Source of the DNA: Candidatus Njordarchaeota archaeon
Lineage (GTDB): Archaea; Asgardarchaeota; Njordarchaeia; Njordarchaeales; JAHKLH01
Assembly: GCA_029856635.1 (NCBI GenBank)
Contig: JAHKLH010000002.1
Span: forward strand, 1 to 23,051
Direction: 5' to 3'
Length of the DNA stretch: 23,051 nt
The notes under the pieces are model-generated. The model made no database searches and was not told the origin of the DNA. It saw only the letters and a program-made list of their open reading frames with translations. Made by a program: the position numbers and the translations under genes. Position 1 is the first letter of the stretch. Each line of letters opens with the position of its first letter. Positions 15,090 to 21,996 of this stretch are shown here, one piece after another.

Positions 15090-15094
15090 ATCCC
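15090..15094 (-). promoter_or_regulatory. Shine-Dalgarno deciding the non-canonical start
   Basis: On the minus strand GGGAT (15094-15090) directly follows the PCNA stop codon and lies five bases before ATT 15084. It matches the GGGAT/GGGGAT motifs before other starts in the window (773, 2601, 4263), supporting initiation at ATT rather than at GTG 14901, which lacks such a motif. Confidence 0.6.
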
Positions 15095-15889
15095 TTATAA
15101 TCTTGGTGCTAGCAAGAATGTTAGCCGTGCGCCTCCGGGAAGTGAGAAGTCTAACTGCAGTGGCATTTGCTTACTATATTGTATCGTGAGGCTTTCGGCT
15201 ATCTTTGCAGCACGAGCGAACTTGGTTAGAAAATCAACAGAATAACGAGCAGAGGATGTTTCCTCGATGTTAAATTCAACTACATCGCCACTTTCTCTTA
15301 AATTAACAGAATACTCGTACGTGCCGCCAGTTTCAGAGACTGCGCGGAAAATTAAAAGCTCTTGATCTTTATCTGCTACAATTTCTAATTCCTCACCCAC
15401 GACTTTTGCATCTCGCATCATATCAGCAAAGAATGTTGGAGGCGAGAATACAACTCTAACTTTATAAGCAAGTTCCTTAAGTGGAATGCGTTCTTCTGGA
15501 ATATCTAAAATCGGCAAATTAAATGCTCTTTGTGCTGCCTCAGTTCCTCTAAAGAAAGCAACAGTAAAGTACGCCTTTTCTCCTTCCTTTTTTAATAAAA
15601 ACTTGATACTATCTTTTGCCTTTCCTCGAGCCATGACTCGCTTAAAATCAGCGAAATTAACTCCTATTTTTAACCTCTCATCTTCAGCGTTGTAGTTCCA
15701 TCTAGCAAATGCATCAGAAGGGAAATCAAGGTACACAAGAGAAACACGTGAATCATCCATTGCCAGAAGTTCCAATTTTTCATTTGTAGCAATGAAATTT
15801 CCCTCAGAAATAATTCCAGCGATTACTGCAGCAAGTTCTTTCCATATTTTTGCTGAGTCATGAATGGCTTCCCAAAGAATGGTTGCCAT
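15095..15889 (-). CDS. pcn: DNA polymerase sliding clamp (PCNA)
   Basis: Ring-forming processivity factor that tethers polymerase, FEN1, ligase and RFC clients to DNA. The 264-aa protein is a little longer than the typical 245-250. It shows the two-domain PCNA pattern: VSLVYLDFPSDAFARWNY in domain 1, the basic central helix FKRVMARGKAKD, the linker region RAFNLPILDIPEERIP, and the highly typical C terminus ESLTIQYSKQMPLQLDFSLPG ending in FLLAPRL, which forms the PIP-box docking edge. The ATG at 15889 has GGTGAT six bases upstream. It is the first gene of the operon that continues into the IMPase-family gene, secE and spt5. Only one PCNA gene is visible, so homo- versus heterotrimer cannot be decided. 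Confidence 0.96.
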   Translation of the reverse strand: MATILWEAIHDSAKIWKELAAVIAGIISEGNFIATNEKLELLAMDDSRVSLVYLDFPSDAFARWNYNAEDERLKIGVNFADFKRVMARGKAKDSIKFLLKKEGEKAYFTVAFFRGTEAAQRAFNLPILDIPEERIPLKELAYKVRVVFSPPTFFADMMRDAKVVGEELEIVADKDQELLIFRAVSETGGTYEYSVNLRESGDVVEFNIEETSSARYSVDFLTKFARAAKIAESLTIQYSKQMPLQLDFSLPGGARLTFLLAPRL

Positions 15890-15924
15890 TCTTTTATCAC
15901 CATACTTTTAAAAGTTAATTTTAT

Positions 15925-15934
15925 TGTTTAAAGC
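15925..15934 (-). promoter_or_regulatory. Candidate TATA element of the PCNA operon
   Basis: GCTTTAAACA on the minus strand is centred about 25 bases upstream of a predicted start near 15905, leaving a short leader that contains the GGTGAT Shine-Dalgarno. The nearer palindrome ACTTTTAAAAGT (15904-15915) is too close to the ATG to be this gene's TATA box. Confidence 0.35.
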
Positions 15935-15987
15935 ATCTTAAAACAAAAGAAGATTAAACATGAGTAAAATATTCCCAGAATAGATTT

Positions 15988-16386
15988 TTAACTTTGATTT
16001 TTCCTTTCATGGATTAAGTTAATTAGTTTTTTCAATGTGAATTCTCTCTCAACTGAGAGAACATATTCAAGTGTTTTAATTAAATCCAAATCTTGCGGAA
16101 GAAATTGGACACAAATAGAATAAACAAAGCTTGTTTCTCCGCCTCTAGTCTCTCCAAAAATTCTGATGATTCGTCCTTTTTGTTGTTCAAAAATTGCTGC
16201 ATTTCCTGTATAAACCAAAATTCTTTTTTCGTTTTTTCTAAATGGATGCTCGCATATTATGTAATTTGTCAAGGTTTCCTTGATCTTAGCAAAAAATTGA
16301 ACTAACTGTCTTTTTTGTTTTTTCAATAAATCCAAAACTTCTTCATAAGTATGAAAAACGCATCCATTTACTTTCTTTCGAGCCAA
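15988..16386 (-). CDS. Hypothetical protein, 132 aa
   Basis: Not recognised. The N-terminal part (YEEVLDLLKKQKRQLVQFFAKIKETL) looks like a long helix. It is followed by beta-type segments (NYIICEHPFRKNEKRILVYTGN, KGRIIRIFGETRGGETSFVYSICVQFL) and a C-terminal helical part (LKKLINLIHERKN). No membrane helix or catalytic motif is seen. The best start is TTG 16386, which overlaps the end of the large surface-protein gene by 19 bases and has AAGGT about eight bases upstream; no in-frame ATG or GTG exists near the N terminus. The overlap suggests cotranscription and coupling with the surface protein. Confidence 0.7.
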   Translation of the reverse strand: MARKKVNGCVFHTYEEVLDLLKKQKRQLVQFFAKIKETLTNYIICEHPFRKNEKRILVYTGNAAIFEQQKGRIIRIFGETRGGETSFVYSICVQFLPQDLDLIKTLEYVLSVEREFTLKKLINLIHERKNQS

Positions 16387-19169
16387 AGTCTACTTACCTT
16401 CTTGCCGAACTTTACTCTTACTATCCAAAGAACTATGAAACACATGATATACGTTACAATCCAGAGCCCTCCGCCGTATTGTTCAAGAAAACTAAGCACT
16501 AATGTTGGACGTTTTTCAACTTCAAGCTTGATAGAGAAAATAACAAGATTGTCTTGCTCACGAAATATTGTAACATTGTATTCTCCAGCTTTGTCAGCAT
16601 ACATTGAAACAATATATGTGTGGTTTTGAGTTTCCCTTATGAGTGTACTAATTATGTGAGAACCATAGCTAATATTTGCGCCTAAAATAAGACCACTGAG
16701 TGTTCTGTTTGTTTCATTACAGATAATATTGAGTAGTATGATAATCGCAGAATTTTCCATGGGTTTTTGGGGTAAAATGACATAGTTTTTAACAGTAGGT
16801 ACACCAGATATTTCAATTGTAATGTTTTCTGTTGTGTTAATCTTAACAAATTTGTGCAAATGAGTTGCATTTAACCAGAATTCGATTGTATAATTGCCTA
16901 TTGGTATATTTGGATTCACGGTATCATTGGTAACGTACATTGAATCATTCCAAAAATATCTAAATATTTGCAATGTTTCATTGTCATTAATGATTTTGAC
17001 CATGAAACTCGCATTAATTAATATTGCATTTGATTTATTTGATACTATCAGAAATGATACATTTAAGGGCGCGCCTATGAATGTCTTTCCTATATTGAGC
17101 TCCTTAAAGGTTAGATCCTTTACTGAAACATTAAACTTGAAGAGATATGGTTCCGTTGTTGTTACTGTAACATTAGGATCAAACATAAGATAGATTACTA
17201 TTCGTGTATATCCATAGAGCGGTAACCATGTGGGTAGTTGTATTGTAGCAGATATCCTGTTGTTATTAACTATTACTGAGCCGTTTCCGTATGTTGAGTT
17301 ATTAACTGGATAATATGTTATGTTAAACCATCTAATGTTAGCTGCCATCCCACAGATTTCTAGTTTCATTGCTTCATTTAGGGGCACCGGACTGTCACTA
17401 CTACTGTATCTTAAGGTAAAATTAAAAGTCATAATTTCCCCGATGCAGTAATCCGATTTGTTTCCCGATACTGTAAAATTAAGCAAATCAGTTAGTATCA
17501 CATACTCTTTTCTTCGAGTATGATTGCATCCCCGGCGGTCATTCACGTAGCTCTCTATTTTAAGAAGACCTAATGTTGCATTTTCTGGAGCTTTCCATGT
17601 ATATGTGACGCTTCCATTAGTATCATTTAAACTGAATTTTGCAAAGTTCAATATCTCCTTAGAATATTCGCGAATAATTCTGATTATGATGTAACCTTCT
17701 CGAGGTACACTACCATTGTTATAAGTAACATCCGCATGTATTGTGAGATTTGCTCCTGGGTTTAATTTCCTTGTAGAAATGCTTAATGTCATTTTATATC
17801 CGATTCTCAAGATATCTGTTTTGTTAATCACAATAAATGGAGTCAGTGGATATGAAAAGTTTACAAATATTATGAGGGTAAAACCTCCAAAACTAATCTC
17901 TTGTGGTTTTAGTTCAATTTTATAATATCCAAGATATTCGATATAAGAGCATTGTCCAGAAATTTTGAAAGTTTTATTCTTGATAAGGTAATAGACGTCT
18001 GCAAAATCTAAATCCTCATTTAAGACAGAAACATTTACATCAAGATAAGCTGTCGAGACATCTATTGGTACTTGCAAATCACTCAAAATTTTAATCGATG
18101 TATACTTCGTAATAATGCCCAAACTATGAGCGCCAAGAAGAATGAAGAACATATCGTATAAGTCTGCTTTTGGTCCACCTGGATACTTCTGTATTTTTGT
18201 TGAAAGATTTACGCACCTAGACAGGAATATTTCAGCATTTTTGGATATGTTTTCATCAAGATAGTCAATCTCCTTAAGTAAACTAATAGCCAGCCCTGTT
18301 TCTCTTGCTGTAGGTATTTCTCTTTCTCCGAAACCCCCAACGAATTTTGTTTGATTTCCATCGTACTTTAAGGATAAAATAAAGTGCTTAATTTCTTCGC
18401 GTATAGCATTACTAATACTGTGATTAAGCAGTCGTATTAAATTTACGGCCATATATGTTTGTTGAAGTTTCATTATACCGGAACGTGGGTCATAAAATGC
18501 TCCATTATGGTAAAATTTCATTATTGAATTAATTACTTCGTCACGGTATTCTAAGATAGGACTTTCATTTAACACATACAATGCGTTTATAACTATGACG
18601 ATGCCCGGCATCGTTAAGTTAAATGTATCATTTCCTGAAATGAAACTAATCATGGAATTATAAAGTCTTTTGTAGGTTTCTGTTTTATTAAACTCAGAAA
18701 AAGTCACATTCGTCATTTTCATAATTAGTACTCCGTAGCCTGTTGAAAGTATGTTTGGTTTGCCCCCTAACCAATCCCTGAACATAAACGTTGAATTATC
18801 GTATAAGTATTCGAGAAATGCCGAGAGATTTTTCTTGACGATTTCAAGATTTCCTGTGAGCATTAATGAGAGAATTCCATAAAATGTTGCATTAACTAAG
18901 GGTTCACCTTTAATCCTTTGAGCAAAACCACCGGGAGGTGATATAAATTTGGAGATATTGCCCACTAAAGCACGAATATGAGTAGCGTTTATCGAGAATT
19001 TTTCTGCGTTTGTAATGGTATTTTCCTCGCCCATGTTTGAGATGATTTCTTTAGGATTTCTTTTTCCTGTATTTCGAGAAAAATTATTGGAAAAAGTGCT
19101 AACTGAAGGTAGATTAAGACAGCATGATGCGATGATTATTATTAACAGTAATGTGACTAAAGTTCTCAT
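16368..19169 (-). CDS. Large membrane-anchored surface protein: toroid-like helical domain plus beta-sandwich domains
   Basis: A 933-aa predicted exported protein. A signal peptide occupies residues 1-25 (MRTLVTLLLIIIIASCCLNL). Residues about 75-370 are helical repeats with GGF-type motifs (PPGGFAQRIKG; FVGGFGEREIPTARETGLA), resembling the alpha/alpha-toroid of terpenoid-cyclase/prenyltransferase-like domains. Residues about 380-880 look like several Ig- or macroglobulin-type beta domains (LNPGANLTIHADVTYNNGS, VTYTWKAPENATLGLLKI, IPIGNYTIEFWLNATHL). One transmembrane helix follows (about 893-915, LWIVTYIMCFIVLWIV) with a basic cytoplasmic tail. I count roughly 45-50 N-x-S/T sequons, so heavy N-glycosylation is likely. 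No thioester or catalytic residues are seen. The ATG at 19169 has GGGGG upstream. Function unknown; possibilities are a cell-surface scaffold, a macroglobulin-like trap, or a ribophorin-II-like protein. Confidence 0.85.
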   Translation of the reverse strand: MRTLVTLLLIIIIASCCLNLPSVSTFSNNFSRNTGKRNPKEIISNMGEENTITNAEKFSINATHIRALVGNISKFISPPGGFAQRIKGEPLVNATFYGILSLMLTGNLEIVKKNLSAFLEYLYDNSTFMFRDWLGGKPNILSTGYGVLIMKMTNVTFSEFNKTETYKRLYNSMISFISGNDTFNLTMPGIVIVINALYVLNESPILEYRDEVINSIMKFYHNGAFYDPRSGIMKLQQTYMAVNLIRLLNHSISNAIREEIKHFILSLKYDGNQTKFVGGFGEREIPTARETGLAISLLKEIDYLDENISKNAEIFLSRCVNLSTKIQKYPGGPKADLYDMFFILLGAHSLGIITKYTSIKILSDLQVPIDVSTAYLDVNVSVLNEDLDFADVYYLIKNKTFKISGQCSYIEYLGYYKIELKPQEISFGGFTLIIFVNFSYPLTPFIVINKTDILRIGYKMTLSISTRKLNPGANLTIHADVTYNNGSVPREGYIIIRIIREYSKEILNFAKFSLNDTNGSVTYTWKAPENATLGLLKIESYVNDRRGCNHTRRKEYVILTDLLNFTVSGNKSDYCIGEIMTFNFTLRYSSSDSPVPLNEAMKLEICGMAANIRWFNITYYPVNNSTYGNGSVIVNNNRISATIQLPTWLPLYGYTRIVIYLMFDPNVTVTTTEPYLFKFNVSVKDLTFKELNIGKTFIGAPLNVSFLIVSNKSNAILINASFMVKIINDNETLQIFRYFWNDSMYVTNDTVNPNIPIGNYTIEFWLNATHLHKFVKINTTENITIEISGVPTVKNYVILPQKPMENSAIIILLNIICNETNRTLSGLILGANISYGSHIISTLIRETQNHTYIVSMYADKAGEYNVTIFREQDNLVIFSIKLEVEKRPTLVLSFLEQYGGGLWIVTYIMCFIVLWIVRVKFGKKVSRLWLERK

Positions 19170-19216
19170 TTAAGCCCCCTTAATCTTACACTATAAGCTA
19201 ATTATTAGTGAGAAGA

Positions 19217-19900
19217 ATGATAATAGAAAAAGAAAAAATTAAAGAGAAAATTGGAAGATATGCCGCAATTAATTTTATAGAAGATGATATGATTGTCGGT
19301 GTAGGTTCGGGTACAACGGTTAGATATTTTATTGAAGCACTGGCAAATCGTATCAAAGAGGGACTAAAAATAACATGTGTGGCGACATCATTAGATACAT
19401 CTCTTAGACTTAAGCAAAGAAGAATACCCGTAATACCCCTTAATTATGTTGATGAAATAGATATTGCAATCGATGGTGCAGATTCTGTTTTAACACAAAC
19501 ACGAGTTTTGATCAAAGGAGGTGGTGGAGCACATTTTTTGGAGAAAATCGTAGACTATGCAGCAAAAAGACTAATCATAATTGTAGATGAAACGAAATTA
19601 AATAAGACATTTCCTGTACCTGCAGATGTATATCCACCAGCATTAAATATAGTAATGAGAAAGATCAAGGAAATCGGGGGCACACCTAAATTGCGGGAGG
19701 TAAAAGGGAAATTGCCCCCATGTATTAGTGATACTGGCAATATAGTAATCGATATTGATTTCCCTATGGAGATGATAACCGAGAAACTTGAGAAAGAGTT
19801 AAATGCTATTCCAGGAATTATAGAAAATGGGATTTTTTCACGCTCATGTAGAATTATTGTTGGAAAGCTTACAGGAGAAATTGAGGAAATAAATTTATGA
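19217..19900 (+). CDS. rpiA: Ribose-5-phosphate isomerase A
   Basis: Interconverts ribose 5-phosphate and ribulose 5-phosphate, feeding nucleotide synthesis; in archaea it works with the ribulose-monophosphate or non-oxidative pentose-phosphate route. The 227-aa length is typical. Signature segments are GVGSGTTVRYFIEAL (about residues 28-42), IDGADSV with the catalytic/phosphate-site Asp residues, IKGGGGAHFLEKIVDYAA, VDETK and GIIENGIFSR near the C terminus. ATG 19217 is preferred; GTG 19208, three codons upstream in frame, is possible. It is divergent from the large surface-protein gene across fewer than 50 bases, with CTATAAG at 19191-19197 as a candidate TATA element. The next gene follows after 12 bases. 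Confidence 0.96.
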   Translation: MIIEKEKIKEKIGRYAAINFIEDDMIVGVGSGTTVRYFIEALANRIKEGLKITCVATSLDTSLRLKQRRIPVIPLNYVDEIDIAIDGADSVLTQTRVLIKGGGGAHFLEKIVDYAAKRLIIIVDETKLNKTFPVPADVYPPALNIVMRKIKEIGGTPKLREVKGKLPPCISDTGNIVIDIDFPMEMITEKLEKELNAIPGIIENGIFSRSCRIIVGKLTGEIEEINL

Positions 19901-19912
19901 ATGGTATGATAG

Positions 19913-20503
19913 ATGAAAACGAAAATTTTTTGTGTAATCGGAGAGGATGCAGCTAAAATAGCATTATTACTGACAAATATGATTGTCAAGTATAATTTTG
20001 CAATATTTCCATCTGGAGAAGAATGGAAATATTTTTCAGCACTTGAGCAATTTGCTAAGGGCACATTGAATGGTATTCCTTCTGGTTTCAGTATACGAAT
20101 TTTGTTGCCGTTTCAGCAACATCAAATTATTTTTTTCATAATTCATTTACCGGCATTTCTAACGCAAACTCTTCTATATAATACTGATGCTTTTTTGTTG
20201 TGTCTTCCAGAAAACATGCAGGATGCTATAAAGTTCATTGATGATTTCATTAGAATTGCAGCTATTCGTATGTTCCCCTTCTTCTGGAGACGACGTGTTC
20301 TAAAACCAGTTCTTATTTTCAGTAGGAAAAGTATTAACATATACCACTTTACAAAATTTTTCAAAAATATTCACACAATTAATATCTCTCAAGCAAAGTT
20401 AGATTTTTCTGGAATTTTTGATGAAAAAACTCACAACATCTTAGCAGTAGCTTTACAATGGCTTGGTTACGTAACCAACTTGAGAATTCATCTACCAGTT
20501 TAA
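19913..20503 (+). CDS. Hypothetical protein, possible degenerate Ras-like GTPase fold
   Basis: No family is recognised with certainty. The 196-aa sequence follows the order of a small GTPase without its catalytic residues. IFCVIGEDAAKIALLLTNMI (5-24) sits where a P-loop strand and helix would be but lacks the GxxxxGK(S/T) pattern. A strand IIFFIIHLPA replaces the DxxG segment. TDAFLLCLPENMQDAIKFIDDF resembles the strand-helix after switch II. KPVLIFSRKSI is placed like NKxD. TINISQAKLDFSGIFDEKTHN resembles the SAK region and last helix. If correct, it would not bind nucleotide normally. It starts 12 bases after rpiA and is probably cotranscribed. It ends eight bases before the convergent tRNA-Ala. 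Gene reality is likely; the fold call is inference. Confidence 0.7.
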   Translation: MKTKIFCVIGEDAAKIALLLTNMIVKYNFAIFPSGEEWKYFSALEQFAKGTLNGIPSGFSIRILLPFQQHQIIFFIIHLPAFLTQTLLYNTDAFLLCLPENMQDAIKFIDDFIRIAAIRMFPFFWRRRVLKPVLIFSRKSINIYHFTKFFKNIHTINISQAKLDFSGIFDEKTHNILAVALQWLGYVTNLRIHLPV

Positions 20504-20511
20504 GATTCTAG

Positions 20512-20583
20512 TGGACGGGGCGGGATTCGAACCCGCGGCCTCCGACCTGCAAAGTCGGCGTGCTACCACTACACCACCCGTCC
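20512..20583 (-). tRNA. tRNA-Ala (anticodon UGC) with A3:U70
   Basis: A full 72-nt cloverleaf on the minus strand. Acceptor GGACGGG/CCCGTCC, D stem GTGT/GCAC with loop AGTGGTA, anticodon stem CCGAC/GTCGG around loop TTTGCAG (anticodon TGC), variable loop AGGCC, T stem GCGGG/CCCGC around TTCGAAT, discriminator A73. CCA is not encoded. The loop could be misread as cysteine GCA, but the perfect five-base anticodon stem fixes the anticodon as UGC, and A73 with G15-C48 fits alanine rather than archaeal tRNA-Cys. Position 3 is A paired to U70, not the G3:U70 wobble that alanyl-tRNA synthetase normally needs. No intron is apparent. Confidence 0.9.
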
Positions 20584-20601
20584 ATCATTAAAGTTAAAAC
20601 C

Positions 20602-20620
20602 AAAAACTTAAGAAGTTTTT
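20602..20620 (-). promoter_or_regulatory. Inverted repeat at the expected tRNA-Ala promoter position
   Basis: AAAAACTT-AAG-AAGTTTTT is a perfect 8-base inverted repeat with a 3-base centre, centred about 27 bases upstream of the mature tRNA-Ala 5' end, where an archaeal TATA element is expected. It may be the promoter; the symmetry could be chance in AT-rich DNA. Confidence 0.3.
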
Positions 20621-20713
20621 GTTGTCAAACTTGTAACATTGCTGCTGAATATTCAAAATTCTTAGAGTCTGCAATCCTAAATCAGAGAAATAGCAGATAA
20701 TTCAGTATTAAAA

Positions 20714-20729
20714 ACGCAAACTTTTAATG
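20714..20729 (+). promoter_or_regulatory. BRE/TATA promoter of the second C/D sRNA
   Basis: ACGCAAACTTTTAATG combines a purine/A-rich BRE-like part (GCAAA) with a TATA-like CTTTTAAT centred near 20725. Twenty-five bases downstream is 20750, the predicted 5' end of the sRNA. Spacing and motif both fit a dedicated archaeal promoter. Confidence 0.5.
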
Positions 20730-20749
20730 TTATGGTACTTTTTTTATAT

Positions 20750-20812
20750 TCTGAGATGAAGAGATACCGGTCCTCTGATGAGTGATGAAGCGCTGGAGCT
20801 CTGATTTCTCAG
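20750..20812 (+). ncRNA. Box C/D guide sRNA
   Basis: Order on the plus strand: terminal stem CTGAG (20751-20755), box C ATGAAGA (20756-20762, one mismatch to RUGAUGA), 12-nt guide GATACCGGTCCT (20763-20774), box D' CTGA (20775-20778), 3-nt spacer, box C' GTGATGA (20782-20788, perfect), 12-nt guide AGCGCTGGAGCT (20789-20800), box D CTGA (20801-20804), then CTCAG (20808-20812) pairing with the 5' stem. The symmetry, spacing and closing stem are those of archaeal 2'-O-methylation guides assembled with L7Ae, Nop5 and fibrillarin. By the box D+5 rule both guides would methylate a C, in targets AGGACCGGTATC and AGCTCCAGCGCT; I could not place them. The last bases overlap the stop codon of the opposite-strand phosphoesterase gene. 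T-runs near 20834-20840 may terminate it. Confidence 0.88.
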
Positions 20813-21423
20813 ATTCTCTTAAAAATTAATGTCGCTTTTTTGTCTTGTATTTCAAGTAATGCTAATGATGAAATACCCGTGAGCCATCCACAGACTTCAC
20901 CAGGATTGATAGCGATGGCATATTTCTCTAAATCGGTCTGTATTCGAAATTCTTCACTCTTCTTTAACTCTGCTAGGACATTAAGTGTTTTTATGTTCTT
21001 TTGATTGCGGTCATATTCTTTGAAACAAGGCTCATGCGTGTGTCCAAAAAGAATGATGTTAGCGGTTTCTGTTAGTAGGTATCCATCTATCATAGTTAGT
21101 GTGCTGTCTTTCGTTTTTATACCATGAAGAAGCACTATGATTAGATCATCAATTTTAGTAATTACTGGCTGTTTTTCTAGTGTGAAACGTTGTGGATTTA
21201 TTTTCCTTAATATTGTCAACACATCACCCTCGTTATTTCCCCAAACGCCTTTGCAGGTAATTTTTAAATTTTCGAAAATGCTATTCAAGCGTTCTGCAGC
21301 AAAAGGAGATACAAGATCGCCTAAGAAGAATACATGATCTGGTTTGATTTCTTTCAATATTTGAAAGATTTTATCAAACTTATCCAGCCTATCATGCGTA
21401 TCCGAAAAGAGCAAGATTTTCAT
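20809..21423 (-). CDS. Metallophosphoesterase, YfcE/MJ0936-type
   Basis: Calcineurin-like phosphodiesterase of 204 aa with a two-metal centre. The metal ligands appear in order: FSDTHDR (residues 7-13, D8 and H10), FFLGDLVS (Asp in GD), WGNNEGD (family GNxxGD in place of GNHD), LLHG and FGHTHEP, then the family-typical NPGE near the C terminus. Relatives hydrolyse small phosphodiesters such as bis-p-nitrophenyl phosphate in vitro; the natural substrate is unknown. Start ATG 21423. It follows the small membrane protein by seven bases, so the two form an operon. The stop codon overlaps the 3' end of the plus-strand C/D sRNA. Confidence 0.93.
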   Translation of the reverse strand: MKILLFSDTHDRLDKFDKIFQILKEIKPDHVFFLGDLVSPFAAERLNSIFENLKITCKGVWGNNEGDVLTILRKINPQRFTLEKQPVITKIDDLIIVLLHGIKTKDSTLTMIDGYLLTETANIILFGHTHEPCFKEYDRNQKNIKTLNVLAELKKSEEFRIQTDLEKYAIAINPGEVCGWLTGISSLALLEIQDKKATLIFKRI

Positions 21424-21430
21424 ACTTAAT

Positions 21431-21850
21431 TCACCCAGGGAATGATAAAATAAGCAATGATATAATTAAAAATCCTATTGTAATCCAGAACCAGTCATTT
21501 GCGATATCAATTTCTTTCTTAGCTTGCAGGTAACTGAATGTGTCCTTTTCAGTAAGTTTTAATCTCTTTGCCTCTTCTGCTACTTTCTCTCGGAGCTCCC
21601 TTGAAAGAATCTCACACTTAAACCTTAGAAAGAGGAGAAAAATTGCGTAAAAGAAGCAGATAAACATGAGTGAGGTGTATTTATTCCAGAATGTACCCGC
21701 AACAAACCAATAAATTAAATAAATCAATGAGAATATTATTGAAAGAATAGAAGCAAGACCCAAATTTTTTTCTAGTGCTGTTTTTCCACGAATTATATAC
21801 AAAATTAAATTTCTCACTGCTCGAAGTGGAATCTTGAATTTGGAAGACAT
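21431..21850 (-). CDS. Small membrane protein, three predicted transmembrane helices
   Basis: Not recognised. The 139-aa protein starts with a basic N terminus (MSSKFKIPLRAVRN). It then has hydrophobic segments at about residues 31-53 (LASILSIIFSLIYLIYWFVAG), 60-77 (SLMFICFFYAIFLLFLRF) and 120-137 (WFWITIGFLIISLLILSF). Between the second and third is a charged, probably helical segment of about 40 residues (SRELREKVAEEAKRLKLTEK). ATG 21850 is chosen because GGGGT lies shortly upstream; a longer reading to 21898 adds a basic extension with no better start signal. TTAAAATA on the minus strand near 21886-21879 is a candidate TATA element. It precedes the metallophosphoesterase in an operon. Confidence 0.8.
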   Translation of the reverse strand: MSSKFKIPLRAVRNLILYIIRGKTALEKNLGLASILSIIFSLIYLIYWFVAGTFWNKYTSLMFICFFYAIFLLFLRFKCEILSRELREKVAEEAKRLKLTEKDTFSYLQAKKEIDIANDWFWITIGFLIISLLILSFPG

Positions 21851-21996
21851 TTTGATACCCCTAGTTCTTAAAAATGCTATTTTAACATTGAACATCAATT
21901 TTGCGAATCTCTGAACTCAACTTAGAAGTGTTTTAACTCCAAGAGGAACTGTAATCTAGAAGTTGTTGAAGCTGAAGAAAAAGATCTAATGAAAGG

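Noticed and set aside
19555..20064. Open frame of 169 codons antisense to rpiA and the following gene
   Set aside because: It overlaps a clear rpiA, has no start signal, and its translation is Ile/Ser/Phe-rich antisense noise.
20512..20583. Reading the minus-strand tRNA as tRNA-Cys (GCA)
   Set aside because: The GCA trinucleotide is shifted by one from the anticodon position set by the perfect CCGAC/GTCGG stem; the discriminator is A and the Levitt pair is G15-C48, unlike archaeal tRNA-Cys.
20620..20713. Possible third C/D RNA on the minus strand (two CTGA motifs near 20683-20706)
   Set aside because: No C or C' box lies at the required distance from the CTGA motifs.
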